Shown piece by piece: positions 18,409 through 26,730 of a stretch of 64,000 nucleotides of DNA; the first letter of the stretch is position 1; each line of letters opens with the position of its first letter. The notes under the pieces were generated by a model, which saw nothing but the letters and a program-made list of their open reading frames with translations, did not search any database and had not been told where the DNA came from. The stretch covers positions 186,001 through 250,000 of the forward strand of contig NZ_JAJBZT010000003.1 of assembly GCF_020564625.1 (NCBI RefSeq), given 5' to 3'. The stretch comes from Leeia speluncae. Lineage in GTDB: Bacteria > Pseudomonadota > Gammaproteobacteria > Burkholderiales > Leeiaceae. A program made the position numbers and the translations under genes.

Positions 18409-19002
18409 TTATACCGTTAAATAGCCAATCGCTTTTTGGAATAGCCCGGCGCCAATATGATGGGCCACGCCGGGTTCGGTATCTAAGGTCACACTCGCCC
18501 CTAGCGATTGCAACTGCGCATACGCCTGCTTTGCCAGCATCACCGGCATCACAGGGTCTGCTTCACCATGCAACAAATGAATCTTGGTTTCTGTTGAAAT
18601 GGATGATGGCAGTTCTGCAAATCGCCCAGAAAAACCAATCACTGCCCCCACTAATTCAGGATGCGCCACCACGGTGGCCAAAGACATAATTGTCCCCTGC
18701 GAGAAACCAATTAGCACGGTATCTTTCGCTGCCACTTGGTATTTTGCTTGCGCAGCCTTAATCAAACTCACTACTGCCGGCAAACCTTCCGCGACTCGTG
18801 AAGGCCGGTTTTCTTCTGTCACACCTTGAATAGGAAACCACTGCCTGCCGCCATGCGGGCCCATTGGCAAGGTGCCATCTGGCACTTCTATCGCTACGTC
18901 CGGAAATTGCGCGGCAAAGTGATTGGCAAAACCACGCATGCCAGCAGCACTATCTCCCACGCCATGCAAAAAAATAAATAATCGATTTGCCGCCATCATC
19001 AT
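18409..19002 (-). CDS. ypfH: YpfH-type alpha/beta-hydrolase (serine esterase)
   Basis: A 197-residue cytoplasmic hydrolase of the phospholipase/carboxylesterase family. An oxyanion-side LFIFLHGVGDSAAGM leads to the nucleophile elbow GFSQG. A catalytic Asp follows in LLHGEADPVMP and a His in GVAHHIGAGLF. The N terminus (FLHGVGD) resembles E. coli YpfH, an esterase active on short acyl esters. Three consecutive Met codons mark the start; which is used is unclear. Physiological substrate unknown. Confidence 0.85.
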   Translation of the reverse strand: MMMAANRLFIFLHGVGDSAAGMRGFANHFAAQFPDVAIEVPDGTLPMGPHGGRQWFPIQGVTEENRPSRVAEGLPAVVSLIKAAQAKYQVAAKDTVLIGFSQGTIMSLATVVAHPELVGAVIGFSGRFAELPSSISTETKIHLLHGEADPVMPVMLAKQAYAQLQSLGASVTLDTEPGVAHHIGAGLFQKAIGYLTV

Positions 19003-19128
19003 GCCCCTAGCTAATATCAGAATAGCAGCATCATAAATCGATTCATTTCCACAACCAATAGTACAAAACCAAGAGCATTACCCCGATAATCGGGACAATT
19101 GTGACTCCCCTACAGCCCCCAGGCTTAA

Positions 19129-19935
19129 TTAACAAGCGCGGAAAGTTTCAGGTGCAGAATGCACGCCCCAAGCATAAGACTCCAGCGATAGCACATTCGA
19201 CTGCACACCGGTCTCTAAGAGCGTCGCCCGTGCATCATCGCCAGCCGCCCCCAATGCCACTAACAAGGGTAAGTAATGTTCTGACGTAGGATGGGCTAAT
19301 TCGGCATCCGGCGCTAACGTTAGCGCATCAATCAACGCCGCTCTATCATTATGCTCAATACGATCGCGAATCCACTCGGTAAAACGCATCACATAGTCCG
19401 GCATTTCTAGTGGCTTTTGGTGGTAATCTTTCAAATTATGCGTCAAGCAGCCAGACCCCATCACCAACACACCACTGCGGCTTAATCCTTGTAATGCCTC
19501 ACCTAATTGGTACGCCTCTAGTGGCGTCATCTTAATGGGCATCGATAACTGCAGCACCGGTACATTTTCATCCGGAAATAACTGCATGAGCGGAATCCAT
19601 GCGCCATGATCTAAACCACGTAGCGCGTCCGCCGTTGTCCGCCAACCCTGTTGGCTAAGATGCGTCGCAATTTCTTCGGCTAACTTGGTTGCACCCGGTG
19701 GGTGATATTCCATTTCATACAATGCTTCAGGAAAAGAGCCAAAATCATGCATCGCATGATGCGCTTTTGCTGAAGTAATAAATAGTCCTCTTGTTCTCCA
19801 ATGCGGAGAAATCACTAACACCGCCTTTACGTCACACAGCATTTGACCATACGCAGATAACATCGACCCCCAAGTACCCGGGTTTAACACAATATCAGGT
19901 GCACCATGAGAAACAAATAAACTGCGCTGAATCAT
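19129..19935 (-). CDS. ygiD: YgiD-type extradiol dioxygenase (LigB family)
   Basis: A 268-residue protein of the LigB/4,5-DOPA-extradiol-dioxygenase family. Conserved metal-site histidines lie in LFVSHGAPDIVL, VISPHWRT and GCLTHNLKDY, and PTSEHYLPLLVALGAAG is typical. The ATG at 19935 follows GAGGAG; an upstream start at 19992 would add 19 atypical residues. Its E. coli relative opens the DOPA ring in vitro, but the natural substrate is not settled. Monocistronic here. Confidence 0.87.
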   Translation of the reverse strand: MIQRSLFVSHGAPDIVLNPGTWGSMLSAYGQMLCDVKAVLVISPHWRTRGLFITSAKAHHAMHDFGSFPEALYEMEYHPPGATKLAEEIATHLSQQGWRTTADALRGLDHGAWIPLMQLFPDENVPVLQLSMPIKMTPLEAYQLGEALQGLSRSGVLVMGSGCLTHNLKDYHQKPLEMPDYVMRFTEWIRDRIEHNDRAALIDALTLAPDAELAHPTSEHYLPLLVALGAAGDDARATLLETGVQSNVLSLESYAWGVHSAPETFRAC

Positions 19936-20045
19936 CAAAGCATCTCCTCTAAATACGACGAAGGTTTTAAAACAACAAGCCCTACAAAGCATCTGCCAGT
20001 AGGCAAATTATTCATAGGGCATGCTGTTGAACCAATTTTTTCTTT

Positions 20046-20068
20046 AAAAGGAGGCAAGCCTCCCTTTT
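20046..20068 (-). terminator. Terminator after the GbcA-like oxygenase gene
   Basis: GGAGGC (20050-20055) pairs with GCCTCC (20058-20063) over AA, extended by AAAA/TTTT with one bulged C. On the minus strand it ends in TTTT and lies just past the stop codon at 20074. Confidence 0.7.
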
Positions 20069-20073
20069 ACTAC

Positions 20074-21345
20074 TTAGCCTAAGTTAGCTTTCAAACGGCC
20101 AACATACCAAGCAGAGAACTTCTCAACCAATGTTTCAGTGTATGGAGAGTATGGACCTGGCTCGTAAGCATCGCTCACTACACCGCGCTGAGACTCTTCC
20201 ACCAACAAACGATCTTGGTCGTTGGTTTGTTTCCAAACGTGTGTTAGGTTTTCTACGGTGTAATCCACACCTTCTACTGCATCTTTGTTCACTAACCACT
20301 TAGTACGAACCAATGTTTTACCTGGGCTAATTGGCAAGACACAGAAGGTCACAATGTGGTCCGCCATGAAATGGTGCCAGCTGTTTGGTTGTGTCCAGAA
20401 AGACAAGCCACCCAATGCAGAATCGGTAAAGTCAGCCAATAATTTTTTACATGCAGATTCAGTCGTCATGGTTTGAGCCTGACCAGCCTTGTCTAGTGGC
20501 ATACGCTGTGTACGGAAACCACTAATCGCGCAATCTAGACGCTCAACTTCTTTAGATGGCAAGCCCATTGCTTCCCACTCTGCATGGCGCTGAGCAATCA
20601 TCTTGTCGTAAGCTTCAGCACCTGGGTCAGTGCCTTCGCTAGGTGCGAAACCGTAGCTGTAAGCAAACAAGGAAATCGTCAACTCTGGGTGGTTACCAGT
20701 ACAGTGGTAGCACTCACGGTTGTTTTCCATGGTCAACTTCCAGTTGCCTTCTTCGATAATATCGATCTGAGCAGCAACTTTTGTGTTTTCTACTTGGTGT
20801 GGTGCAATGTACGGGGTCATAGTAGCGACCAAGTCATCGAAGTCTGCTGGTGGATTTTCAGCCAAGCAGATAAACAACATACCGGCTACATTTTTTAAAT
20901 GAACTGGTTTTAGGCTATGGTGCTGTGGGTTGAAACCTTCGCCCATGTGCTCAGCAAATAGCAAGTTACCTTGTGTGTTATATGTCCACTGGTGGTAAGG
21001 GCATACTAAGTTACCGGTAGAACCTTTTGCACCGCTACATACACGTGCGCCACGGTGGCGACAAACGTTATGGAACGCGCGAATTTCATTGTCTTCACCG
21101 CGAACAATCAGAATTGGCTGCTCACCAATTTTCACGGTCATATAGTCACCAGCTTCTGGTACATCTGGAGAAACACCAACATAGATCCAGTGCTTACCAA
21201 AGATTTCTTTCATATCAATATCAAAGACTTCTTGGCTAGCGTAGAAAGGAGCATCCAAGCTATAGCCTGGTTTACGGTTGTTGACTAGTTCACGTACTTT
21301 GTCAGCAACTTCAGCATTTTTTACAGCAATTTCGCGCATTCCCAT
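20074..21345 (-). CDS. gbcA: GbcA-like Rieske oxygenase (glycine betaine monooxygenase alpha subunit)
   Basis: A 423-residue oxygenase subunit. The Rieske 2Fe-2S ligands are C95, H97 (NVCRHRG) and C115, H118 (CPYHQW). The mononuclear iron site lies in NNRECYHCTGNHPEL. Overall layout and segments such as HKDAVEGVDY-like NKDAVEGVDY, TNDQDR and SDAYEPGPYS follow Pseudomonas GbcA, which demethylates glycine betaine to dimethylglycine. No reductase (gbcB) lies in the window. The ATG at 21345 is preferred to a GTG at 21354. Substrate is inferred; related enzymes act on stachydrine or carnitine. Confidence 0.82.
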   Translation of the reverse strand: MGMREIAVKNAEVADKVRELVNNRKPGYSLDAPFYASQEVFDIDMKEIFGKHWIYVGVSPDVPEAGDYMTVKIGEQPILIVRGEDNEIRAFHNVCRHRGARVCSGAKGSTGNLVCPYHQWTYNTQGNLLFAEHMGEGFNPQHHSLKPVHLKNVAGMLFICLAENPPADFDDLVATMTPYIAPHQVENTKVAAQIDIIEEGNWKLTMENNRECYHCTGNHPELTISLFAYSYGFAPSEGTDPGAEAYDKMIAQRHAEWEAMGLPSKEVERLDCAISGFRTQRMPLDKAGQAQTMTTESACKKLLADFTDSALGGLSFWTQPNSWHHFMADHIVTFCVLPISPGKTLVRTKWLVNKDAVEGVDYTVENLTHVWKQTNDQDRLLVEESQRGVVSDAYEPGPYSPYTETLVEKFSAWYVGRLKANLG

Positions 21346-21415
21346 GACTCTCACCCCATGTGCAATTAAATGAAAACAAACGTGCAGAACATGGGCGCAA
21401 TATTCGGGCTTTCTT

Positions 21416-21482
21416 GCATGTCGGATTAACGTTTTTTCGACATGCTAAAAAGGGATTTCGACGTATCAATAGGTAAACCTAT
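21416..21482. promoter_or_regulatory. Candidate operators upstream of the GbcA-like gene
   Basis: 8-base arms GCATGTCG and CGACATGC with a 14-base spacer are followed 23 bases later by ATAGGTAAACCTAT. They lie 71-137 bases upstream of the start codon, where an activator would bind. No regulator gene is adjacent. The assignment is inference. Confidence 0.4.
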
Positions 21483-21574
21483 AAATTTGGTCAAACTTTT
21501 TTCACATTTTATTCATACGCATACATCCAATTGAAAAATAAGTACTTTTTAAAATTACCAACACGGTTAAAAAT

Positions 21575-21615
21575 GCAAAAACCCAAAGCTTGATCCAGAT
21601 CAAACTTTGGGTTTA
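21575..21615 (-). terminator. Terminator after the glycosyltransferase gene
   Basis: AAACCCAAAG-C-TTGATC (21579-21595) pairs with GATCAA-A-CTTTGGGTTT (21598-21614), 16 of 17 positions, with a 2-base loop. On the minus strand it continues into TTTTGCATTTTT. Confidence 0.8.
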
Positions 21616-21664
21616 GATGGAAAATTACTTGTCTTTAAACGACATTTAAATGACAATCAACTAT

Positions 21665-22714
21665 TCATGCAATCGCCAATTGTTTCGTCTTCTCATACGG
21701 TTTACTACCCTCCCAAACAATTTGGCACAACCAAGACAAGAACTGCTCACTCGCTTTTTCCCAAGCAAATTGCTCTGCGTACAATCTAGGCGTCGCACGG
21801 TCAATTACCAAGGCTTTTAAACAAGCCAACTTTAAATCCTCTTCCATCACACCAGCATCAGAGTCACCAATCACATCTAGAGGCCCAGTAACAGGATAAG
21901 CAGCCACAGGGCAGCCACAGGCCATGGCTTCTAACATCACCAAACCAAAGGTATCTGTTTTACTCGGGAACACAAACACACTCGCACTACGGTAAGCAGC
22001 AGCGAGTTGCACACTATCTAATACCCCTAGCCAATTTACTTCAGGGTATTCTTTCATCAACCGCTCTCGCGCAGGGCCAACACCTGCCACCCATTTGCAA
22101 CCTGGCAAATCTAAGGACAAAAAGGCATCTAAATTCTTCTCTACCGCCACACGCCCCACATACAAGAACACTGGCGGCTCACCCGGCAAAGCATTCTTTT
22201 CCCCCTCAGGATGAAAACGATTTAAATCCACCCCATGAGACCATGTCGCGACATTCGTAAAGCCTTGGGCTTCTAAATCTTTCCTCACCACCGGCGTTGG
22301 CACCATCACATGACGAGCCGCACCATGAAAGCGGCGCAACCAAGCATAGCTTACCGACAATGGCAAACCCGTGCGTAACTGAACATACTCCGGGAAGCGC
22401 GAGTGATAAGCGGTGGTAAATGGCACATTTTGCTGCAAGCACCACTTTCTTGCAGCCATACCCAATGGGCCTTCTGTTGCAATATGAATCGCCTCTGGCT
22501 TTAATTCTTCGATAAAGGCTTTTACCTTTCGGTACGGGAACAGCGACAATCGAATATCCGGATACGTTGGCATTGGCATCGTTTTAAACCCTTGCGGAGT
22601 CAAAAACTCCACCTCATGGCCCCACTTTTCTAAATCGGCCGCCGTGTATTCTAAAGTACGCACCACCCCATTTACCTGTGGCAACCAAGCATCCGTGACA
22701 ATTAAAATCTTCAT
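21665..22714 (-). CDS. Glycosyltransferase, GT4 family
   Basis: A 349-residue GT-B fold glycosyltransferase. The N-terminal acceptor domain starts KILIVTDAWLPQVNGVVRTL, with a glycine-poor loop typical of lipid-glycosylating GT4 enzymes. The donor domain carries FLYVGRVAVEKN and the nucleotide-sugar motif FPSKTDTFGLVMLEAMACG. It resembles bacterial alpha-mannosyl or glucosyl transferases acting on membrane lipids. It directly follows an LpxH-like phosphoesterase, a pairing often seen in betaproteobacteria, although a terminator lies between them. Donor and acceptor unknown. Confidence 0.85.
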   Translation of the reverse strand: MKILIVTDAWLPQVNGVVRTLEYTAADLEKWGHEVEFLTPQGFKTMPMPTYPDIRLSLFPYRKVKAFIEELKPEAIHIATEGPLGMAARKWCLQQNVPFTTAYHSRFPEYVQLRTGLPLSVSYAWLRRFHGAARHVMVPTPVVRKDLEAQGFTNVATWSHGVDLNRFHPEGEKNALPGEPPVFLYVGRVAVEKNLDAFLSLDLPGCKWVAGVGPARERLMKEYPEVNWLGVLDSVQLAAAYRSASVFVFPSKTDTFGLVMLEAMACGCPVAAYPVTGPLDVIGDSDAGVMEEDLKLACLKALVIDRATPRLYAEQFAWEKASEQFLSWLCQIVWEGSKPYEKTKQLAIA

Positions 22715-22744
22715 GTATATTCCGTTTAGGTGATTGTTAGATAT

Positions 22745-22777
22745 AAAAAAAGCGATCGTAAAATCACGATCGCTTTT
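22745..22777 (-). terminator. Terminator inside the LpxH-like / glycosyltransferase pair
   Basis: AGCGATCGT (22751-22759) pairs exactly with ACGATCGCT (22766-22774), extended by A/T pairs, and on the minus strand ends in TTTTTTT. It begins right at the stop codon of the phosphoesterase gene, 31 bases before the glycosyltransferase ATG. Confidence 0.85.
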
Positions 22778-23633
22778 ATGAATGCTTACTCGCCACGACT
22801 GCCGGCAGCCTTTCTAGTATTTGCCCACCCGGCACTTGCCAACTAATAATCTGTAATTCACCTTCAAAGGTTTCCACTAACGCGGTTAGACTTTCTACCC
22901 AATCCCCATCATTGGCATATATCACGCCGCCAATTTCCCGCAGCTCAGCCTTATGAATATGGCCACATACCACCCCATCCAATCCCCGCTGCCGTGCTTC
23001 CGCGGCAACCGCCTCTTCAAACTGAGTCACAAAATTGACGGCCTTCTTTACCTTATGCTTCAGGTACTGAGATAGCGACCAATACCCCAACCCCATTCGT
23101 CCACGAACCTGATTCAACCAACGGTTAAGTTTCAACGTAAATTCATATGCTTGGTCTCCTACATAAGCCAACCATTTGGCACACTGAATCACCCCATCAA
23201 ACAAATCACCATGCAGTACCAATAGCTTTCGCCCATCAGCCATTTCATGCACGACCTCATCTGCAATCTGAATATCGCCAAAGGTAAGCCCTAAAAAGTG
23301 CCGGACACATTCATCATGATTCCCCGGAATAAACACCACCTTAGTCCCTTTACGGGCTTTTCTTAGCACTTTCTGAACAACATCATTATGCGTCTGATGC
23401 CAATACCAATTCCGCTTCAACGCCCAACCATCGACAATATCGCCAACCAGATAGAGATGTTCAGATTCAGTATGCTTTAGAAAATCCAATAAGAACTTCG
23501 CTTGGCAACCAGCGGTCCCCAAATGAATATCAGAAATAAAAATAGATCGGAAATGTAATGAGGAAGGGGCAGAAGCAACGTTAGCAGGTTGCTCAGGAGA
23601 AGATAATAAGTAAGCATCGTTCGGTGTATTCAT
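22776..23633 (-). CDS. LpxH-like metallophosphoesterase (UDP-2,3-diacylglucosamine diphosphatase family)
   Basis: A 285-residue calcineurin-type phosphoesterase. Metal-binding motifs appear in order: SDIHLG, GDIVDGW, GNHDE, HGDLFDG and GHIHKAE. It belongs to the UDP-2,3-diacylglucosamine diphosphatase family but is longer than classical LpxH (about 240 residues) and has a 30-residue Ser/Ala/Pro-rich N-terminal extension. It may therefore be a paralogue rather than the lipid A enzyme. The ATG at 23633 is preferred to a GTG at 23639. Confidence 0.85.
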   Translation of the reverse strand: MNTPNDAYLLSSPEQPANVASAPSSLHFRSIFISDIHLGTAGCQAKFLLDFLKHTESEHLYLVGDIVDGWALKRNWYWHQTHNDVVQKVLRKARKGTKVVFIPGNHDECVRHFLGLTFGDIQIADEVVHEMADGRKLLVLHGDLFDGVIQCAKWLAYVGDQAYEFTLKLNRWLNQVRGRMGLGYWSLSQYLKHKVKKAVNFVTQFEEAVAAEARQRGLDGVVCGHIHKAELREIGGVIYANDGDWVESLTALVETFEGELQIISWQVPGGQILERLPAVVASKHS

Positions 23634-23730
23634 ACCCACTATCTAAGCAGGTAAACATGACAACACCGTGACGCAAGAATGACAATCTATTGACAGTCAA
23701 ACGAATCAACAATAACAAAACCACAAATAG

Positions 23731-23756
23731 AAAAAACCGCCCGAAGGCGGTTTTTT
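23731..23756 (-). terminator. Terminator after the porin gene
   Basis: AAAAAACCGCC and GGCGGTTTTTT form a perfect 11-bp stem over a CGAA tetraloop. It is symmetric and would work in both directions, but the porin on the minus strand is its natural client. Confidence 0.93.
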
Positions 23757-23786
23757 CACTGACTAAACTATTAGATAACTAACAGA

Positions 23787-24806
23787 TTAGAAAGAGTGTT
23801 TCATACCGATAGCAAAGCTACGTGCACGATCTTGATCGGTAACTTTAGAAGATACCAACTCAGCAAATGCAGTAGTACGCTTGCTTAGGCTGTAGTGAGC
23901 ATACAAACCGTATAGAGTTTGTTTTTTAGCTGAATCGTAGTTGTAGTTCTTAACGCGACCAACTTCACCACCGAAACCTAGCTTGCCAGTTGTATAGTTA
24001 ACATACAACATAGATTCTTTCTTAGCAACGTAAGAAGCATTGGTTTCAGATTTCTTAGTACGCTCGTATTCACCAGCGATTTCTAGGCCGTTACCGAAAC
24101 GGTAAGCACCAGTCAAGCTGTATTGAGTAACTTTAGCAGAGTTGTCACCTGCAGAGGTAGAGTTACCTTTTTGCAAGTTGTAAGCACCACCTAGATCCCA
24201 AGATTCGGTATCGTAGTCAGCACGTACGGTGTAACCTTTAGATGCTTTAACAGATGCAGTTTTGTTTTCGCCCATGTTGTAGCGAACAGAAGCTGTCAAA
24301 TTACCGAATGCTGGTAGATCGTAACGAACTACGTTGTTACGAGAGTCTGTACCATTAGAAGAACCAAAATCATTATATACATCAGTACGGCCGAAGAAAT
24401 CGCCGCCGTAGTTATAGTATGTGAAGCCACTGTGTTTTCCGTCATTGTAGTTGTCTAGATCTTTACCTAGACGAACTTGACCGAAAGAAGCGCTCTTTAG
24501 ACCAACGTAAACTTCTTTACCTGCGAATGCGCCAGACTCTTTAGAGCCTTCGCCAGTAGTTGTACCTAGACCGGTACGTGTTGTTGCACCCCATACTGTA
24601 GACAAACCATTGCCTAGGTCTTCAGTACCAGAGAAAGTCAATTCGAAACGACCATTGATACGGTTTTGAGCAGCTGTACCGTCGTATGCTTTGTTATCGT
24701 GCTGGTATGCGCCTTGAACAGAACCAGAAATAGTTACGTTGCCGCTGTCAGCAAAAGCTGGAGCTGCGAAAGCGCTAAGAACTGCAACTGCGATCAGTTT
24801 TTTCAT
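23787..24806 (-). CDS. Gram-negative trimeric porin
   Basis: A 339-residue outer-membrane porin. The signal peptide MKKLIAVAVLSAFAAPAFA is cleaved before DSGNVTISG. The mature part is rich in alternating beta strands with Gly/Tyr/Asn turns. FAGKEVYVGLKSASFGQVRLGKD is the betaproteobacterial porin signature, and the C terminus RSFAIGMKHSF ends in the Phe needed for BAM recognition. SD CGGAG. Strong gene with its own terminator, probably a major outer-membrane protein; pore selectivity is not predictable. Confidence 0.93.
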   Translation of the reverse strand: MKKLIAVAVLSAFAAPAFADSGNVTISGSVQGAYQHDNKAYDGTAAQNRINGRFELTFSGTEDLGNGLSTVWGATTRTGLGTTTGEGSKESGAFAGKEVYVGLKSASFGQVRLGKDLDNYNDGKHSGFTYYNYGGDFFGRTDVYNDFGSSNGTDSRNNVVRYDLPAFGNLTASVRYNMGENKTASVKASKGYTVRADYDTESWDLGGAYNLQKGNSTSAGDNSAKVTQYSLTGAYRFGNGLEIAGEYERTKKSETNASYVAKKESMLYVNYTTGKLGFGGEVGRVKNYNYDSAKKQTLYGLYAHYSLSKRTTAFAELVSSKVTDQDRARSFAIGMKHSF

Positions 24807-25053
24807 TTGATAAAACTCCGTTGAGTTTGATTGACGTATATCGATGTCTTTAGCGACACCAATTTCAAAACCACGAGACTATTAAAACGCAGGTGTAGCA
24901 AAAAAGCCAAGTATCAAACACAGCCCTTCGTCATTTCGTTGCCTTTCTGTGGCGGTTTTGCAACAAAACCACTTGTCATGCTTATTTTATAATCAGCACA
25001 ACCCAAAACAAGTGATTTACCAAACTCTTTTACCCCCCAAAAAACACTACGAG

Positions 25054-26409
25054 TTATTTTTCCGCCACCAATGCGGAGAGCAACATTCCATGCACACCAC
25101 CAAAACCGCCATTACTCATCACCAAAATATGGTCATTCGCTTTAGCTTCTGCCACTACCGCCCGCACTAGCGTATCGAGTTCTTCAAAGGTACTCGCCTT
25201 ATCCCCTAGCGCGCTTAGAGAACCAGCGGCATCCCACCCTAGATTGGCTGCGTAGCAAAAGACTTTATCTGCAACCGTTAAACTACTCGCCAATTGGTCT
25301 TTTAACGTACCTAGTTTCATGGTGTTAGAACGCGGCTCAAGCACAGCTAAAATGCGCGCATCACCAACTTTATGTTTCAAGCCAGCAATGGTGGTTTCAA
25401 TGGCAGTGGGATGATGGGCAAAATCGTCATACACGGTAATGCCGTTTACGCAGCCTTTTACTTCCATACGACGTTTGACGTTTTGAAAACTAGCTAGCGC
25501 AGCAATACCATCTGTAACCGTCACACCCACATGCCTAGCAGCCGCTAACGCAGCCAATGCATTATTTCGGTTATGTTCACCGAGCAATTCCCAACTAACA
25601 TTACCGTGTAGTGCACCACCTACTTTTACTTCGAAACCATTACATTCCGTTTGCTCGCCGGCTTGCCAAAGGCTATTGTCCGCGCCAAAGGTTTCCACCT
25701 CTGACCAGCAACCTCTTTGTAACACACGCTCAAGCGATGCTTCTTTACCATTCACGACCAATCGACCACTAGCCGGTACGGTTCTTACCAAGTGGTGAAA
25801 TTGGGTTTCAATAGCAGCAATGTCATTAAATATATCTGCGTGATCAAACTCTAGATTATTAAGGATGGCAGTGCGTGGGCGGTAGTGCACAAATTTTGAG
25901 CGCTTATCAAAAAACGCTGTGTCGTATTCATCCGCTTCAATGACAAAAAATGGGCTATCGGTTAAACGAGCAGATACGCCAAAGTTTTCTGGTACACCAC
26001 CAATTAAGAAGCTTGGGTTTAAACCTGCATACTCTAACAACCAGGCCAAGATGGAACTGGTAGTGGTTTTGCCGTGCGTACCGGCAACAGCTAGCACCCA
26101 TTTATCTCTCAGAATATTCTCACCCAACCATTGCGGGCCAGAAATATATGGCAGGCCACGGTCCATAATGGCTTCCATTAGCGGATTACCACGAGAGACG
26201 ACGTTTCCTACCACATATAGATCGGCATTGAGATTTAACTGGTCAGAATGAAAACCTTCAATTAATTCAATCCCCAATTGTTCTAACTGCGTACTCATTG
26301 GAGGGTAGACTCCGGCATCACACCCAGTCACCCGATGTCCTGCCGACTTTGCCAATGCGGCAATACCGCCCATAAACGTGCCGCAAATACCTAAAATATG
26401 AATATGCAT
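25054..26409 (-). CDS. mpl: UDP-N-acetylmuramate:L-Ala-gamma-D-Glu-meso-Dap ligase
   Basis: A 451-residue Mur ligase that reattaches the murein tripeptide to UDP-MurNAc for cell-wall recycling. The N-terminal Rossmann start is HIHILGICGTFMGGIAALAK, the ATP loop GTHGKTTTSS, then EADEYDTAFFDKRSKF and the C-terminal DDFAHHPTA. These distinguish Mpl from MurC. It stands alone; no terminator is visible before the porin. A -10-like TATAAT on the minus strand (26515-26520) may belong to its promoter. Confidence 0.95.
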   Translation of the reverse strand: MHIHILGICGTFMGGIAALAKSAGHRVTGCDAGVYPPMSTQLEQLGIELIEGFHSDQLNLNADLYVVGNVVSRGNPLMEAIMDRGLPYISGPQWLGENILRDKWVLAVAGTHGKTTTSSILAWLLEYAGLNPSFLIGGVPENFGVSARLTDSPFFVIEADEYDTAFFDKRSKFVHYRPRTAILNNLEFDHADIFNDIAAIETQFHHLVRTVPASGRLVVNGKEASLERVLQRGCWSEVETFGADNSLWQAGEQTECNGFEVKVGGALHGNVSWELLGEHNRNNALAALAAARHVGVTVTDGIAALASFQNVKRRMEVKGCVNGITVYDDFAHHPTAIETTIAGLKHKVGDARILAVLEPRSNTMKLGTLKDQLASSLTVADKVFCYAANLGWDAAGSLSALGDKASTFEELDTLVRAVVAEAKANDHILVMSNGGFGGVHGMLLSALVAEK

Positions 26410-26730
26410 AGATTTAATAGTTGGTTGCTTATATTAAATAAAGAGGGAACGCCAACAACGGAGCACTAAACACCCCCGCACTTAGTCACTACGTTTAGGC
26501 GTGTAATCGTAGCTATTATAACTAGCATCCGATTTGCATGACAGCAACTCGACAATGTTCTTCAGATTTCTACCAATTGGCTTGCAGGGAGCGACCTCCT
26601 CGTTTATGCTGCCCCTGCCTGATAAAAGGCGAAGCCCATAAAAACAAAACATGCTGCCATTCAAGAATCTTTACAATTGAAATGGCGGGTTATTTCTGTA
26701 CATTTTTTGCAGATATGCTAAAAAGATAAT
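26410..26730. other. Divergent intergenic region mpl / GGDEF gene
   Basis: 321 bases without a convincing gene. On the minus strand TATAAT at 26515-26520 could be the -10 of mpl, with a 100-base leader, but no good -35 is visible. The 60-residue reading frames here lack ribosome-binding sites. Confidence 0.5.

Larger units (their letters stand above)
21346..21664. other. Intergenic region with inverted repeats upstream of the GbcA-like gene
   Basis: 319 bases. It contains GCATGTCG/CGACATGC arms (21416-21423 and 21438-21445, centres two helical turns apart), the palindrome ATAGGTAAACCTAT (21469-21482, centre AA), and the terminator of the glycosyltransferase gene at its far end. No gene was seen. 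Confidence 0.6.

Noticed and set aside
26410-26730. Possible 6S RNA or other small RNA gene
   Set aside because: The region lacks the long closing stem and central bubble expected of 6S RNA, and no terminator follows.
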